A program made the position numbers and the translations under genes. Below, one piece after another: positions 17,123 through 27,112 of a stretch of 62,321 nt of DNA. The first letter of the stretch is position 1, and each line of letters begins with the position of its first letter. The DNA is taken from assembly GCA_947373105.1 (NCBI GenBank), contig CANBWK010000006.1, forward strand, positions 1 through 62,321, written 5' to 3'. Origin of the DNA: Comamonadaceae bacterium (lineage in GTDB: Bacteria > Pseudomonadota > Gammaproteobacteria > Burkholderiales > Burkholderiaceae_C). The notes beneath the pieces were generated by a model. That model searched no databases. It saw only the letters and a list, made by a program, of their open reading frames with translations, and was not told where the DNA came from.

Positions 17123-18342
17123 ACCTGCACCGTCTTACGCCCCACGCCCAAGGCGACTCCCACGCTGAGCATCAACACCGCTGAGGCGCAAGCCAAAGTG
17201 GCGCTGTACCAGCCACGGTCCATGAAAGCACCAAAGACAAGAGGCGAGACCGCAAACCCAACGTCAAAACCCGAGTACACCAAGCCGTACATGCGGCCTG
17301 TGGCGCCTTGGGGCGTGGCTTTTTTAATCATCAAGTCACGACTGGGCCCGCCAATGCCGACGGCGAAACCTGTAAAGGCCAACACCGCCATCGTACCGAA
17401 TGCACCTAGCCAACCACTGGCGCACAAGGCAAGCAACACGGCACCGCCACACATGCTACTGGCCACAATGCGGTCGCTTCGAAAAGGCCAACGGGAAGCT
17501 ACAAAACCCCCAGCAAGCACCCCGAAGGCACTGCAAAGCATATAAACGGTGAGGGTCAGCGTAGCGGCCTCAAAACTGACTTGATGCAAGGCTTGAAGAA
17601 TAGGCAAAGAAAAATTTTGAACCACAGCCAATGTGACAGTTGACAATAAAAAGAAGCAAAAACACCACCACACCACAGGCAGCCGCATGAACGCCATGTC
17701 GTGGCCTCGGGGTAGATTGACTTGCTTTTTAACAGTACAGGTGAGCAGTTTCTCGCGGTTAAACAACATCAAAGCCAAAATGAGTAAATACAAAAACGCT
17801 GCAGCTGTGTAGGCAGCTCTCCAATCGAACATCGTCGTCATAACCCCCATAAATATGGGTGCCGCAGCCCAGCCTAGATTGCCCGTCAAACCGTGCACGC
17901 TAAAAGCATATCCAATGCGCGCGCTTGAGATGCGTTGATTCAAAATAGTGAAGTCCAAGGGGTGAAAAGCACAGTTACCCAAACCGGCCAGCACGGCCAC
18001 CAGCATCATGGCTGGGTAACTGTTGGCCACTGATGCGAGCAAGCACGCTAGAGCAAATAGACCCAATGCGGTAAACAAGATAGGCCTGGCACCCAAACGG
18101 TCCACAACAAAACCCGAGCAGGCCTGACCGGCACCCGAGACCACAAAAAAAAGTGAACTCATCATGCCAAGCTCAGAATACGTCCAACCGAACTCCCTCA
18201 TGAAAACAGGGAACATCAGAGGCAACAGCAAATGCGCGAAATGGGAACTTGCGTGCGATAACCCCACCAAGGCCATGATGATGGCATCTTCACGCAATGG
18301 CGCGCTCGCCGGTGTTGTCGACGCAGCGGAAAGAGTGGTCAT
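17110..18342 (-). CDS. MFS transporter
   Basis: 410 residues with about 12 hydrophobic segments in two halves and the loop 2-3 pattern GFVVDRLGARPILF typical of the major facilitator superfamily. The first about 16 residues are polar. It overlaps the SMP-30-like gene by 13 bases at the 3' ends. Cargo is unknown; neighbours suggest an organic acid, sugar acid or related small molecule. Confidence 0.88.
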   Translation of the reverse strand: MTTLSAASTTPASAPLREDAIIMALVGLSHASSHFAHLLLPLMFPVFMREFGWTYSELGMMSSLFFVVSGAGQACSGFVVDRLGARPILFTALGLFALACLLASVANSYPAMMLVAVLAGLGNCAFHPLDFTILNQRISSARIGYAFSVHGLTGNLGWAAAPIFMGVMTTMFDWRAAYTAAAFLYLLILALMLFNREKLLTCTVKKQVNLPRGHDMAFMRLPVVWWCFCFFLLSTVTLAVVQNFSLPILQALHQVSFEAATLTLTVYMLCSAFGVLAGGFVASRWPFRSDRIVASSMCGGAVLLALCASGWLGAFGTMAVLAFTGFAVGIGGPSRDLMIKKATPQGATGRMYGLVYSGFDVGFAVSPLVFGAFMDRGWYSATLACASAVLMLSVGVALGVGRKTVQVQAG

Positions 18343-18354
18343 GAAATCGAAGTC

Positions 18355-18385
18355 TCAAAAGATACGGGCGCATAGGAGCGCCCGT
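18355..18385 (-). terminator. Terminator after clpB
   Basis: Perfect 8-base-pair stem ACGGGCGC/GCGCCCGT (18364-18371 with 18378-18385), 6-base loop, followed on the minus strand by ATCTTTTG. It lies 48 bases after the clpB stop. Confidence 0.7.
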
Positions 18386-18432
18386 GCAAAACTTCATCAT
18401 AACGACCAGAACGTCGCTTTGCAGTCACTTAA

Positions 18433-21048
18433 CTAACTCGTGGCTATGGCCCCCACGGGACGGTCAAACTTGAACACGCCAGGCTCGCGAACCGGGTCCA
18501 CATCCACGGGGATGGTGGCTTTGGGCGGGAAACGCCCTTCGAGCAAGAGCTTGGACAGCGGGTTTTCAATCCGTTGCTGAATCGCTCGCTTCAGCGGCCG
18601 CGCACCAAAAATCGGGTCAAAACCGACTTTAGCAAGCTCAGCATAAGCCGCCTCAGAGACCTCAAGATGCAGATCCAACTTAGCCAGCCGAGCAGACAAT
18701 GCTTGAACCTGGATCTTGGCAATAGACTCGATATGTTTGGCATCAAGCGAATGAAAGACCACGGTTTCGTCAATGCGGTTCAAGAACTCGGGTCGGAAGT
18801 AATTTTTCAGCTCTCCCCACACCGCGTCTTTGACATCTTCATAAGGGTCACCGACCATGGTTTGAATCATTTGCGATCCAATATTGGAGGTCATCACAAT
18901 GACCGTGTTTTTGAAATCCACGGTACGGCCCTGCCCATCCGTCAAGCGACCATCGTCAAGCACCTGCAAAAGCACGTTAAAGACATCCGGGTGGGCTTTT
19001 TCAACCTCGTCAAGTAACAGGACCGAATAGGGCTTGCGCCGCACGGCCTCCGTCAGGTAGCCGCCCTCCTCGTAACCCACATAGCCAGGTGGGGCGCCAA
19101 TCAAGCGCGCAACCGAGTGCTTTTCCATGAATTCGCTCATATCGATGCGAATCAAATGGTCCTCGCTGTCAAACAAGAATCCCGCCAGCGCTTTGCACAG
19201 CTCAGTTTTACCCACGCCGGTAGGGCCAAGGAACAAGAACGATCCGGTTGGACGGTTCGGATCAGACAGGCCGGAGCGTGAACGGCGAATGGCATTGGCC
19301 ACAGCGCTGATGGCCTCATCTTGACCGACCACACGATCGTGCAATTTGCCTTCCATTTTGAGCAATTTTTCGCGCTCACCCTGCATCATTTTGGAAACCG
19401 GTATGCCAGTGGCACGGCTCACCACCTCGGCAATTTCTTCAGCCCCCACCTGGGTGCGCAGTAAACGGGGCCCAGTGCCCGCGCTTTTCCCTGTTTCTTT
19501 GGCCTGCGCTTCTTTAAGTTGCTTTTCCAATTCAGGCAATTGCCCGTACTGCAGTTCTGCAACTTTGTTGAAATCGCCTTTGCGGGTGTGCGCTTCAATC
19601 TGCTGTCTCAGTTGATCTATTTTTTCGCGCACGACCTGGCTCCCTTGGGCTTGGGCTTTTTCGGCACGCCAGATTTCTTCCAGGTCTGCGGCTTCTTTTC
19701 TCAGTTTGACAATCTCCTCCTCAATCAATTCCAGTCGCTTGCGTGAGGCTTCGTCTTTTTCTTTGCGGATGGCTTCGCGTTCGATTTGCAACTGAATCAA
19801 GCGACGGTCAAGCTTGTCAATGACCTCAGGCTTGGAGTCAATTTCGATCTTGATTTTGGCGGCTGCTTCGTCGATCAAATCAATGGCCTTGTCGGGCAAA
19901 AATCGATCCGTGATGTAACGGTGACTCAATTCAGCCGCAGCTACGATGGCGGGGTCGGTGATATCAACGCCATGGTGCACTTCGTACTTTTCTTGCAGGC
20001 CTCGCAATATGGCAATGGTTGCTTCGACACTGGGTTCACCCACCAGAATTTTTTGAAAACGGCGCTCCAAAGCAGCATCTTTTTCAATGTATTTCCGGTA
20101 CTCATCCAGCGTGGTAGCGCCTACGCAATGCAGCTCGCCACGCGCCAAAGCAGGCTTGAGCATATTGCCAGCATCCATGGCGCCCTCCGCCTTTCCGGCT
20201 CCCACCATCGTATGCAATTCGTCAATAAAGACAATGGTCATCCCTTCATCTTTGGCCAACTCGCTGAGCACTGTTTTCAGGCGCTCCTCAAACTCACCAC
20301 GAAACTTGGCACCCGCCAGTAATGCAGCCATGTCCAGCGACAGCACCCGCTTGCCACGCAAGGAGTCAGGCACTTCACCCGCGACAATGCGCTGGGCAAG
20401 ACCCTCAACGATGGCGGTCTTGCCGACCCCTGGCTCGCCTATCAGGACCGGATTGTTTTTGGTACGACGCTGCAACACTTGTATAGCACGGCGTATTTCA
20501 TCATCCCGGCCAATGACCGGGTCCAGCTTGCCCATACGGGCTCGCTCTGTCAAATCTATGCAATACTTTTTCAAGGCTTCTCTTTGACCTTCAGATTCGG
20601 CACTGTTCACGTTTTGCCCGCCACGAACAGCTTCAATGGCCGATTCAAGACTTTTTCGCGAAACGCCATTTTCTTTAAGTACACGTCCTATCTCTGATTT
20701 ACTGTCGCTCAAAGCCAGCAAAAACAGCTCGCTGGCCACAAAAGCATCACCACGCTTAATGGCTTCCTTTTCTGTCGCTTGCAACAACTTGACAAGATCA
20801 GGGCCCACTTGAACTTGGTCTTGCCCGCTCACTTGCGGTAAACGCTTGACGGTTTGGTCTGCCGCTAACGTCAAGCCGGCCACGTTCACGCCCGCACGCT
20901 CGAGCAAAGCGCGGGGGCCATCGTCCTGCTTGAGCATGGCCAATAAAACATGGGATGGGTCAATGTACGCGTGGTCTTGCCCAAGCGCCAAGGTTTGCGC
21001 CTCGCTCAAGGCCTCCTGGAATTTAGTGGTTAACTTGTCAATTCGCAT
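18433..21048 (-). CDS. clpB: ATP-dependent disaggregase ClpB
   Basis: ClpB is a hexameric AAA+ machine that, with DnaK, pulls proteins out of aggregates after heat stress. The 871-residue protein has the Clp N-domain ([14 protein letters not shown]), AAA-1 with Walker A GEPGVGKT near residue 206, a long coiled-coil middle domain (about 400-530) and AAA-2 with GPTGVGKT near 604 and the GYVG pore loop ([14 protein letters not shown]). AGGAG lies 8 bases before the ATG. CTTGAA occurs upstream as a possible sigma32 -35, but no good -10 follows, so heat-shock control is not shown. Confidence 0.98.
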   Translation of the reverse strand: MRIDKLTTKFQEALSEAQTLALGQDHAYIDPSHVLLAMLKQDDGPRALLERAGVNVAGLTLAADQTVKRLPQVSGQDQVQVGPDLVKLLQATEKEAIKRGDAFVASELFLLALSDSKSEIGRVLKENGVSRKSLESAIEAVRGGQNVNSAESEGQREALKKYCIDLTERARMGKLDPVIGRDDEIRRAIQVLQRRTKNNPVLIGEPGVGKTAIVEGLAQRIVAGEVPDSLRGKRVLSLDMAALLAGAKFRGEFEERLKTVLSELAKDEGMTIVFIDELHTMVGAGKAEGAMDAGNMLKPALARGELHCVGATTLDEYRKYIEKDAALERRFQKILVGEPSVEATIAILRGLQEKYEVHHGVDITDPAIVAAAELSHRYITDRFLPDKAIDLIDEAAAKIKIEIDSKPEVIDKLDRRLIQLQIEREAIRKEKDEASRKRLELIEEEIVKLRKEAADLEEIWRAEKAQAQGSQVVREKIDQLRQQIEAHTRKGDFNKVAELQYGQLPELEKQLKEAQAKETGKSAGTGPRLLRTQVGAEEIAEVVSRATGIPVSKMMQGEREKLLKMEGKLHDRVVGQDEAISAVANAIRRSRSGLSDPNRPTGSFLFLGPTGVGKTELCKALAGFLFDSEDHLIRIDMSEFMEKHSVARLIGAPPGYVGYEEGGYLTEAVRRKPYSVLLLDEVEKAHPDVFNVLLQVLDDGRLTDGQGRTVDFKNTVIVMTSNIGSQMIQTMVGDPYEDVKDAVWGELKNYFRPEFLNRIDETVVFHSLDAKHIESIAKIQVQALSARLAKLDLHLEVSEAAYAELAKVGFDPIFGARPLKRAIQQRIENPLSKLLLEGRFPPKATIPVDVDPVREPGVFKFDRPVGAIATS

Positions 21049-21135
21049 GGCTAAAACTCCTGTTTGAATGAAGCTTGTGCTATTTCTCTCATTTTCAAGT
21101 GGCGCAAGTCACTGACAACTGTCTAAAATCAAGGA

Positions 21136-21693
21136 ATGAATATCCACCAAATGTCGGTGAACTATGCAGAACGGGACGATCGTTTGCTGTTGCGCGTGAA
21201 CACGCAGGATGGTCAAGAGTTCCGCCTATGGCTTACACGCCGCATGACGGGCCGCTTGCTGCCCCACTTGCAAGCGTGTGTGGTTCAACTGGAAACCCGC
21301 AATCCGCAAGTGATGGTGTCGGACCCGACAGCCCAGCAAATGCTGACCGAACTCAAGCGTGAAACCTTTCTGGAAAAAGCCGACTTCAAAACCCCTTTTA
21401 CCAGTGAAACACTATCACTGCCTTTGGGTACCGATCCCATACTGGTGACTGATGTGCAATTGAATGTGCATACCAGTGGGACCCTGAATGTCGTCTTTCA
21501 GGACAAGAGCGGTGAAGGCGCAACAGGTCGCTCATGCCAACTCGGTTTACAGTCCGCATTACTGCATGGATTAGTGCACTTACTCCAACAAGCATTGCAA
21601 AAAGCCAACTGGCGAATGGAAACACCACAACAACTTACTGTCAATAATGCCGTAGAACCAGACAAACCAGCGCGTCCTGTTTATGCGCACTGA
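21136..21693 (+). CDS. Uncharacterised protein divergent from clpB
   Basis: 185 residues, no signal peptide and no membrane segment. Residues 1-55 alternate hydrophobic and charged positions (DRLLLRVNTQDGQEFRLWL), suggesting a beta-rich domain, followed by helical segments around LLPHLQACVVQL and ALLHGLVHLLQQALQKANW. I recognise no family motif. Coding support: clean start, normal base composition, and an ATG 87 bases from divergent clpB. It precedes the next small gene by 27 bases on the same strand, so the two may be co-transcribed. Confidence 0.7.
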   Translation: MNIHQMSVNYAERDDRLLLRVNTQDGQEFRLWLTRRMTGRLLPHLQACVVQLETRNPQVMVSDPTAQQMLTELKRETFLEKADFKTPFTSETLSLPLGTDPILVTDVQLNVHTSGTLNVVFQDKSGEGATGRSCQLGLQSALLHGLVHLLQQALQKANWRMETPQQLTVNNAVEPDKPARPVYAH

Positions 21694-21720
21694 ACTGATG
21701 CGTTAATCCAAAGGATTTTT

Positions 21721-22254
21721 ATGAAACACGCTTTTCTGCCTTTCTCCCTAGCATGGGGCTTGCTCTTACTGGCCTGGAGTGTTCCAGCTTTTGCCCAAAA
21801 AACATCTGCAGTACAAGACAAGTCCAAATGTTTGGTAGCCGAAATCAGGGGGATCGCCTTCAGTACACACCATCCGAGCGAACGGTATTTAGCTGTATCA
21901 GAATGGTTGAAAAAAAATGGGCCATCTTGTTCGCTTGAAAAGCTGCAGTACATCAACGGCAATCGTCCCAACTGGTTTGGCCATGCAGATTCCCCTGCGC
22001 TGGGGCAACTCATGGACCAGTTCATCGAAGTCGCCACAGGATCAGTACCCAAACAAGCGCCAGTCAATACAGAGGCCAACCGATCTTCGCTGGTGGCCAG
22101 CGCAGGAGGGGCTGACGCCCCCAAACCGATCGTCCAAAACCCCGGTTCCCAGCCTCCTGCAGTGGTTGCGCCTGTGGTCGCCATGCCGCCAGGCGGCAAA
22201 CCACCAGGCCCACCTAATCCGGGCAAAGCACCCGCAGCACCAGCCAAACCCTGA
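21721..22254 (+). CDS. Small exported protein with proline-rich C-terminus
   Basis: 177 residues. Residues 1-25 are a signal peptide (FLPFSLAWGLLLLAWSVPAFA, cleavage likely before QKTS). Residues 40-115 form a small domain with two cysteines (KCLVAEIRGIAFSTHHPSER and GPSCSLEKLQ), which could make a disulfide. From about 130 it is low-complexity Pro/Ala/Gly (PPGGKPPGPPNPGKAPAAP). I do not recognise a family. It ends 3 bases from the converging moaE stop. Confidence 0.7.
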   Translation: MKHAFLPFSLAWGLLLLAWSVPAFAQKTSAVQDKSKCLVAEIRGIAFSTHHPSERYLAVSEWLKKNGPSCSLEKLQYINGNRPNWFGHADSPALGQLMDQFIEVATGSVPKQAPVNTEANRSSLVASAGGADAPKPIVQNPGSQPPAVVAPVVAMPPGGKPPGPPNPGKAPAAPAKP

Positions 22255-22257
22255 GTC

Positions 22258-22743
22258 TTATTGCGAAAGCTGAATACCCCAGCGGGCAAGAGCGGCATCG
22301 TCGGAAATGCGCGCATCCACCCACTTGGCGCCTTGGGGTCCCAGCTCTTTTTTCCAAAAAGGGGCTTGCGTTTTAAGGTAGTCCATTAAAAACTCACAGG
22401 CTTTGAAGCTCTCACCACGGTGCGCAGAGGTTACCGCCACCATCACAATTTGATCGGTAGGCGCCAATTCACCTATACGGTGAATCACCTTAGCTTGGTA
22501 AATGTCAAAACGTTGGTGAGCTTCATCGATCATCGCTTCAATCGATTTTTCGGTCATCCCCGCATAATGCTCCAGCGCCATGGACTTGACTTCATCTTGA
22601 GCTTGGCCAGTCAAAGCCCGCGTATCACGCACCGTGCCCACAAAACTGCACACGGCACCGACTCGTGTGTCTGACATACGCAACAGTGCAATTTCGTGCG
22701 AAAGATCAAAGTCATCAGTCTGAATGGTCACGCGAGGCTGCAT
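22258..22743 (-). CDS. moaE: Molybdopterin synthase catalytic subunit
   Basis: MoaE with MoaD inserts the dithiolene sulfurs into cyclic pyranopterin monophosphate to make molybdopterin. I start it at ATG 22743 (161 residues, MQPRVTIQTDDFDLSHE) with AGGGGG upstream; a 16-codon longer frame would overlap moaD and lacks family support. Motifs: GAVCSFVGTVRD, HYAGMTEK, HRIGELAPTDQIV, HRGESFKACEFLMDYLK with TQAPFWKKE. It is the last gene of moeA-moaD-moaE. Confidence 0.95.
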   Translation of the reverse strand: MQPRVTIQTDDFDLSHEIALLRMSDTRVGAVCSFVGTVRDTRALTGQAQDEVKSMALEHYAGMTEKSIEAMIDEAHQRFDIYQAKVIHRIGELAPTDQIVMVAVTSAHRGESFKACEFLMDYLKTQAPFWKKELGPQGAKWVDARISDDAALARWGIQLSQ

Positions 22744-22747
22744 AGCG

Positions 22748-23020
22748 TTAGCCCCCTGTGACGGGCGGGAAAAAGCCCAGCTCGCACCCATCCCTCAGGA
22801 GCGCCGAATCTTGACACATCACTTGGTCAAGGGCCATTCGCACAGGTTTGTCTGCAGATAAACATTGGTAAGTCTGGCCTCTTGCCAACAACTCGGCACG
22901 CAATGCCCCGACCGTGGTGGCTGAGGTTTGCCAGTCCTCGTTGCCAAAGTTGAGGGACTCGCGAATGGAGGCGAAATAACGCAAATGCACGGTGATCATG
23001 GCTCGCTTTGTTTCAGACAT
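22748..23020 (-). CDS. moaD: Molybdopterin synthase sulfur carrier subunit
   Basis: MoaD is a ubiquitin-like sulfur carrier whose C-terminal glycine is thiocarboxylated. The 90-residue protein ends FFPPVTGG, the required Gly-Gly tail, and has the beta-grasp pattern ITVHLRYFASIRES. An ATG seven codons later (22999) would give the usual shorter N-terminus and cannot be excluded; neither start has a strong ribosome-binding site. It lies 11 bases after moeA and 4 before moaE. Confidence 0.93.
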   Translation of the reverse strand: MSETKRAMITVHLRYFASIRESLNFGNEDWQTSATTVGALRAELLARGQTYQCLSADKPVRMALDQVMCQDSALLRDGCELGFFPPVTGG

Positions 23021-23031
23021 TCAAGGAACAC

Positions 23032-24315
23032 TCACGACAGCAAATCAGCGAATGAGATGTAAGTCACCAAATCCCCATTTTGAATGGTTTCGCCGGCAGG
23101 GTTGTCAATCAGACCATCGCCCCAAACGGTCGAAGTCAGAACACCCGAGCTTTGATTAGGAAACAGGTCAAGCCCGCCACGGGCATTGCGGCGAACACGC
23201 AAAAATTCGCGGCGACGATCTGCTTTAGGGACGTCAAAATGGGCAGGCAACATCACACGTGCAGGCTCATGATCGTGGGCACCTTGCATTTGCAAAATGA
23301 AGGGACGCACCAAAAGCAAAAAGGTCACCAAACTTGAGACAGGATTGCCAGGCAGGCCCATGAAATGCGCTTTGCCCATGTGCCCCTCACGGTGCACTTG
23401 ACCATAAGCAAAGGGCTTGCCGGGCTTCATGCCGATCTGCCAGAGATCCAGTTGTCCTAGGGATTGCACCGCGGGTTTGATATGGTCCTCTTCACCCACC
23501 GAGACCCCGCCGCTGGTCAAGATCAGATCATGGTGATCGGCTGCACGCTTCAATGCTGCCACGGTGAGGTCACGGCTATCGGGCACGATGCCCAGATCAC
23601 TCACCTCGCAACCCAAACGATGCAACAAAGCCCGCAAAAAGAAACGGTTGGAGTTGTAGATTGCACCAGGTTTCATGTCCGCGGGCGCGACATCGCCGGG
23701 CATGACCAATTCGTCCCCGGTAGAAAATAAAGCCACACGGGGTTTGCGGCTGACTTGAAGTTCGGACAAACCAATGCTGGCCGCGAGACCTAAACTGGTG
23801 GGCTTTAGCCGGGCGCCTCGCCTTAATACGATGTCGCCACGACTGACATCTTCACCACTGCGGCGAATCCATTGCCCAGGTTGCGGCACAACCTGAACAA
23901 GGACCTGAGGAATGGCCTGAGCATCGTCGTCTGAAACGACTTGGGTGTCCTCTTGCATAACGACCGCGTCTGCTCCGGGTGGAATCGATGCGCCCGTGAA
24001 AATGCGAGCCGCCTCACCAGGCTTGAGCGCCGTGCCTTGCTGACCCGCAGGAATGCGTTGCATGACACTTAAAACCACCCCCACTTTCATCACATCGGCG
24101 CACCGCACCGCATACCCATCCATCGAAGAATTGTCTTGGGGGGGAACTTGCAAGGCAGAAACCACGTCTTGAGCCAACACGCGTCCATCGGCCTCGAAGG
24201 TGGCCACCGTGTCTATGCCCTCCAGGCGCAAAGCATGCACGCGCAACTGTGACAAGGCATCGTCCAAGCCCATCAGACCGGGGCGGGTGGGCGCTGTTGC
24301 AAGGGGCTGGATCAT
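23032..24315 (-). CDS. moeA: Molybdopterin molybdotransferase MoeA
   Basis: MoeA inserts molybdenum into adenylated molybdopterin. The 427-residue protein shows the N-terminal QDNSSMDGYAVRCADV segment, the IFTGASIPPGADAVVMQE block and the MoCF-domain signature LTSGGVSVGEEDHIK, with FMGLPGNPVSS after it and a C-terminal beta-barrel domain. It is 4 bases after thrC and begins the moeA-moaD-moaE set; joint transcription with hom-thrC is likely from spacing. Confidence 0.96.
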   Translation of the reverse strand: MIQPLATAPTRPGLMGLDDALSQLRVHALRLEGIDTVATFEADGRVLAQDVVSALQVPPQDNSSMDGYAVRCADVMKVGVVLSVMQRIPAGQQGTALKPGEAARIFTGASIPPGADAVVMQEDTQVVSDDDAQAIPQVLVQVVPQPGQWIRRSGEDVSRGDIVLRRGARLKPTSLGLAASIGLSELQVSRKPRVALFSTGDELVMPGDVAPADMKPGAIYNSNRFFLRALLHRLGCEVSDLGIVPDSRDLTVAALKRAADHHDLILTSGGVSVGEEDHIKPAVQSLGQLDLWQIGMKPGKPFAYGQVHREGHMGKAHFMGLPGNPVSSLVTFLLLVRPFILQMQGAHDHEPARVMLPAHFDVPKADRRREFLRVRRNARGGLDLFPNQSSGVLTSTVWGDGLIDNPAGETIQNGDLVTYISFADLLS

Positions 24316-24319
24316 GGCT

Positions 24320-25765
24320 TCAGTCGCAATGGGTGGCGATGTACTGTTTGATCAGCTCGGTGTCGGCTGGCATCACTTGCACCCGTTTGGGAAGAGCTTC
24401 AATACCGTTGAACTGAACCGGGCGGTCGGGCTCACGACCCAAAGCTTCAACCAAGGTAGACGCAAACTTGATGGGCAAAGCAGTTTCGAGCACCAGCATG
24501 GGTACACCTGTTTGCTGATGGTCACGCGCCACTTTCACACCATCGGCGGTGTGGGTGTCAATCATCACGCCATAGCGTGCAAATACGTCCCTGATCGTCG
24601 CCAAACGGTCGGCATGGGTGCTCTTTCCACTGACAAATCCGTAGCGCTGAGCAGCTTGAGCAAACAAGGGGTCGCTGCTCAGGTCAAACCGGCCTTGTTC
24701 ATGGATGGCGGGGCCAAACAATTGCGCCACCCTCGAACCATCTCGGCCAAGCAAGTCAAAAACAAACCGCTCAAAATTGCTGGCTTTGGAAATGTCCATT
24801 GATGGACTGGATGTTTCATGCGTATCGGCTGTGCCACGAACGCGGTAAACCCCAGTACGAAAAAACTCATCAAGTACATCATTTTCGTTGGTGGCGACCA
24901 CCAATTTCGCAATGGGTAAACCCATCATGCGGGCCACATGACCCGCGCAGACGTTGCCAAAGTTGCCGCTGGGCACGGAAAAGTTGACTTGCTCGGCATT
25001 GTTTTTTGTGGCCTGAAAGTAGCCAGCAAAGTAGTAAACCACCTGGGCGAGCAAACGTGCCCAATTGATCGAGTTGACCGTGCCAATTTTGTACTTGCGC
25101 TTGAACGCTAGATCGTTGGATACGGCTTTAACGATGTCTTGGCAGTCATCAAACACACCGTCTATAGCGATGTTATGGATATTTTCATCCAGTAAACTGA
25201 ACATTTGAGCTTGTTGAAAAGGGCTCATCCGACCGTTAGGGCTGGTCATGAAAACGCGCACACCTTTTTTGCCACGCATGGCATATTCCGCAGCACTTCC
25301 GGTGTCGCCTGAAGTGGCTCCCAATATGTTCAGCTCCTCTGAGCGACGCGCCAATTCGTATTCGAACAAATTGCCGAGCAATTGCATGGCCATGTCTTTG
25401 AAAGCCAGCGTAGGGCCGTTGGACAAAGCCTCAAGGTACAACTCAGGTGTTGGCGCACCAGGCGCGTGCAAAGGCTTCAGAGGCACAATTTGTGGAGAAC
25501 CAAATACCTGCTCCGTGTACGTCTTATCGCATAAGGCTTTCAGATCCGCCGCAGGGATATCGTCGATGTACAAAGACAATACAGCAAAGGCCAAACCGGC
25601 ATAGCCTTGGTTGTTCCAAATGCCGCGCCATTGTGCCAATTTCTGCGAATCTACATGCGGGTAATGCTCCGGCAGGTACAGGCCACCATCCGGTGCCAGA
25701 CCTTCAAGCAGGATTTGACAAAAACTTTTGCGATCAGTATGGCCGCGAGTCGACAGGTAACGCAT
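24320..25765 (-). CDS. thrC: Threonine synthase
   Basis: ThrC converts O-phosphohomoserine to threonine with pyridoxal phosphate. The 481-residue protein starts MRYLSTRGHTDRKSFCQILL and has the PLP lysine in PTLAFKDMAMQ, the ILGATSGDTGSAAEYAMRGK phosphate-binding segment and SVPSGNFGNVCAGHVARMMG. The ATG overlaps the hom stop as TGATG, pointing to translational coupling. Confidence 0.97.
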   Translation of the reverse strand: MRYLSTRGHTDRKSFCQILLEGLAPDGGLYLPEHYPHVDSQKLAQWRGIWNNQGYAGLAFAVLSLYIDDIPAADLKALCDKTYTEQVFGSPQIVPLKPLHAPGAPTPELYLEALSNGPTLAFKDMAMQLLGNLFEYELARRSEELNILGATSGDTGSAAEYAMRGKKGVRVFMTSPNGRMSPFQQAQMFSLLDENIHNIAIDGVFDDCQDIVKAVSNDLAFKRKYKIGTVNSINWARLLAQVVYYFAGYFQATKNNAEQVNFSVPSGNFGNVCAGHVARMMGLPIAKLVVATNENDVLDEFFRTGVYRVRGTADTHETSSPSMDISKASNFERFVFDLLGRDGSRVAQLFGPAIHEQGRFDLSSDPLFAQAAQRYGFVSGKSTHADRLATIRDVFARYGVMIDTHTADGVKVARDHQQTGVPMLVLETALPIKFASTLVEALGREPDRPVQFNGIEALPKRVQVMPADTELIKQYIATHCD

Positions 25766-27087
25766 CAGTTCAACTCTTCTTTGCGAATGCGTGTGATTGG
25801 CGCCAACACTGTAGGCAATGCTTGCATTTGCGATAGAACTTCGTTCATCGTGCCTTCGCGGATGTCATGGGTCAGGATGATCACATCCGTCTGGTTCTCG
25901 CCCGCTTGACTGACCTGATCAGCTTCACGTTGCAAGATGGCATCGATGCTGATCCCAGCACCGGCGAGCAAGCCGGTCAATTGAGCCAGAACGCCCGCCT
26001 CATCGGCGACGCGCAAGCGCAAGTAATAGCTGGTCACGATCTCACTCATGGGCATCACATTCAAATCGCTCATCGCATTGGGCTGAAAAGCCAGATGAGG
26101 CACACGATTCAGGGGGTCGGCTGTGTGCAAACGTGTGATGTCGACCAAGTCGGCAATCACTGCACTTGCGGTAGGCTCAGAGCCGGCACCTTTGCCATAA
26201 TACAAAGTGGTCCCAACCGCGTCGCCTTGAACCATGACCGCGTTCATGGCGCCTTCCACGTTGGCAATCAAACGTTGGGTTGGCACCAAACTCGGATGCA
26301 CGCGCAATTCAATGCCTTTGTCAGTTCGCTTGGTCACGCCCAACAACTTGATGCGGTAACCCAATTGCTCGGCGTACTTAATGTCGATAGCGCCCAACTG
26401 GGTGATGCCTTCGACATAGGCTTTATCGAACTGCACGGGAATGCCAAAAGCAATGGCACTCATCAAGGTGATCTTGTGGGCAGCGTCCACGCCTTCGATG
26501 TCGAAAGTCGGATCCGTTTCCGCATAACCCAGGCGTTGGGCTTCTTTGAGCACCACGCTGAAATCCAAACCTTTGTCACGCATTTCAGACAAGATGAAGT
26601 TGGTCGTGCCATTGATGATGCCAGCCACCCACTGGATGCTGTTGGCGGTCAAGCCCTCGCGCAAAGCTTTGATGATCGGGATACCCCCAGCGACAGCTGC
26701 CTCAAAGGCCACCATCACACCCTTGGCCTGTGCCGCGGCGAAAATTTCAGTGCCGTGAACAGCCAACAAGGCCTTGTTGGCCGTGACCACGTGTTTACCG
26801 GCTGCAATTGCCTCCAACACCAATGCCTTGGCAATACCGTAACCACCAATTAACTCGATGACGATGTCGATATCTGGGTTGGCGATGACCAATCGGGCGT
26901 CATTAACTACATTAACTTCAGAGCCCACCAGAGACTGTGCCCTCTCAACATCCAGGTCTGCCACCATGGTGATTTCAATGCTGCGCCCGGCACGGCGCAT
27001 GATTTCAGCTTGGTTACGCTTCAACACATTGAACGTTCCACTACCCACGGTACCAATGCCCAACAGGCCTACTTGAATCGGTTTCAT
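25765..27087 (-). CDS. hom: Homoserine dehydrogenase
   Basis: Hom reduces aspartate semialdehyde to homoserine, the branch point to threonine and methionine. I start it at ATG 27087 (440 residues, MKPIQVGLLGIGTVGSG), where the nucleotide-binding glycine motif begins; a longer frame starts 17 codons earlier but would be atypical. It has NKALLAVHG, the GIINGTTNFILSEM active-site block, and a C-terminal ACT domain (YYLRLRVADEAGVLAQLTG) suited to threonine feedback. It is monofunctional, with no aspartokinase domain. Confidence 0.97.
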   Translation of the reverse strand: MKPIQVGLLGIGTVGSGTFNVLKRNQAEIMRRAGRSIEITMVADLDVERAQSLVGSEVNVVNDARLVIANPDIDIVIELIGGYGIAKALVLEAIAAGKHVVTANKALLAVHGTEIFAAAQAKGVMVAFEAAVAGGIPIIKALREGLTANSIQWVAGIINGTTNFILSEMRDKGLDFSVVLKEAQRLGYAETDPTFDIEGVDAAHKITLMSAIAFGIPVQFDKAYVEGITQLGAIDIKYAEQLGYRIKLLGVTKRTDKGIELRVHPSLVPTQRLIANVEGAMNAVMVQGDAVGTTLYYGKGAGSEPTASAVIADLVDITRLHTADPLNRVPHLAFQPNAMSDLNVMPMSEIVTSYYLRLRVADEAGVLAQLTGLLAGAGISIDAILQREADQVSQAGENQTDVIILTHDIREGTMNEVLSQMQALPTVLAPITRIRKEELN

Positions 27088-27112
27088 ATCTTGATAAATT
27101 TCTATCGTCAAA

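Noticed and set aside
21681-22316. Gly/Pro-rich minus-strand ORF
   Set aside because: Shadow of the Pro-rich C-terminus of the exported protein, and overlaps the moaE end.
25867-26853. 328-residue plus-strand ORF
   Set aside because: Antisense within hom; no family motif or start signal.
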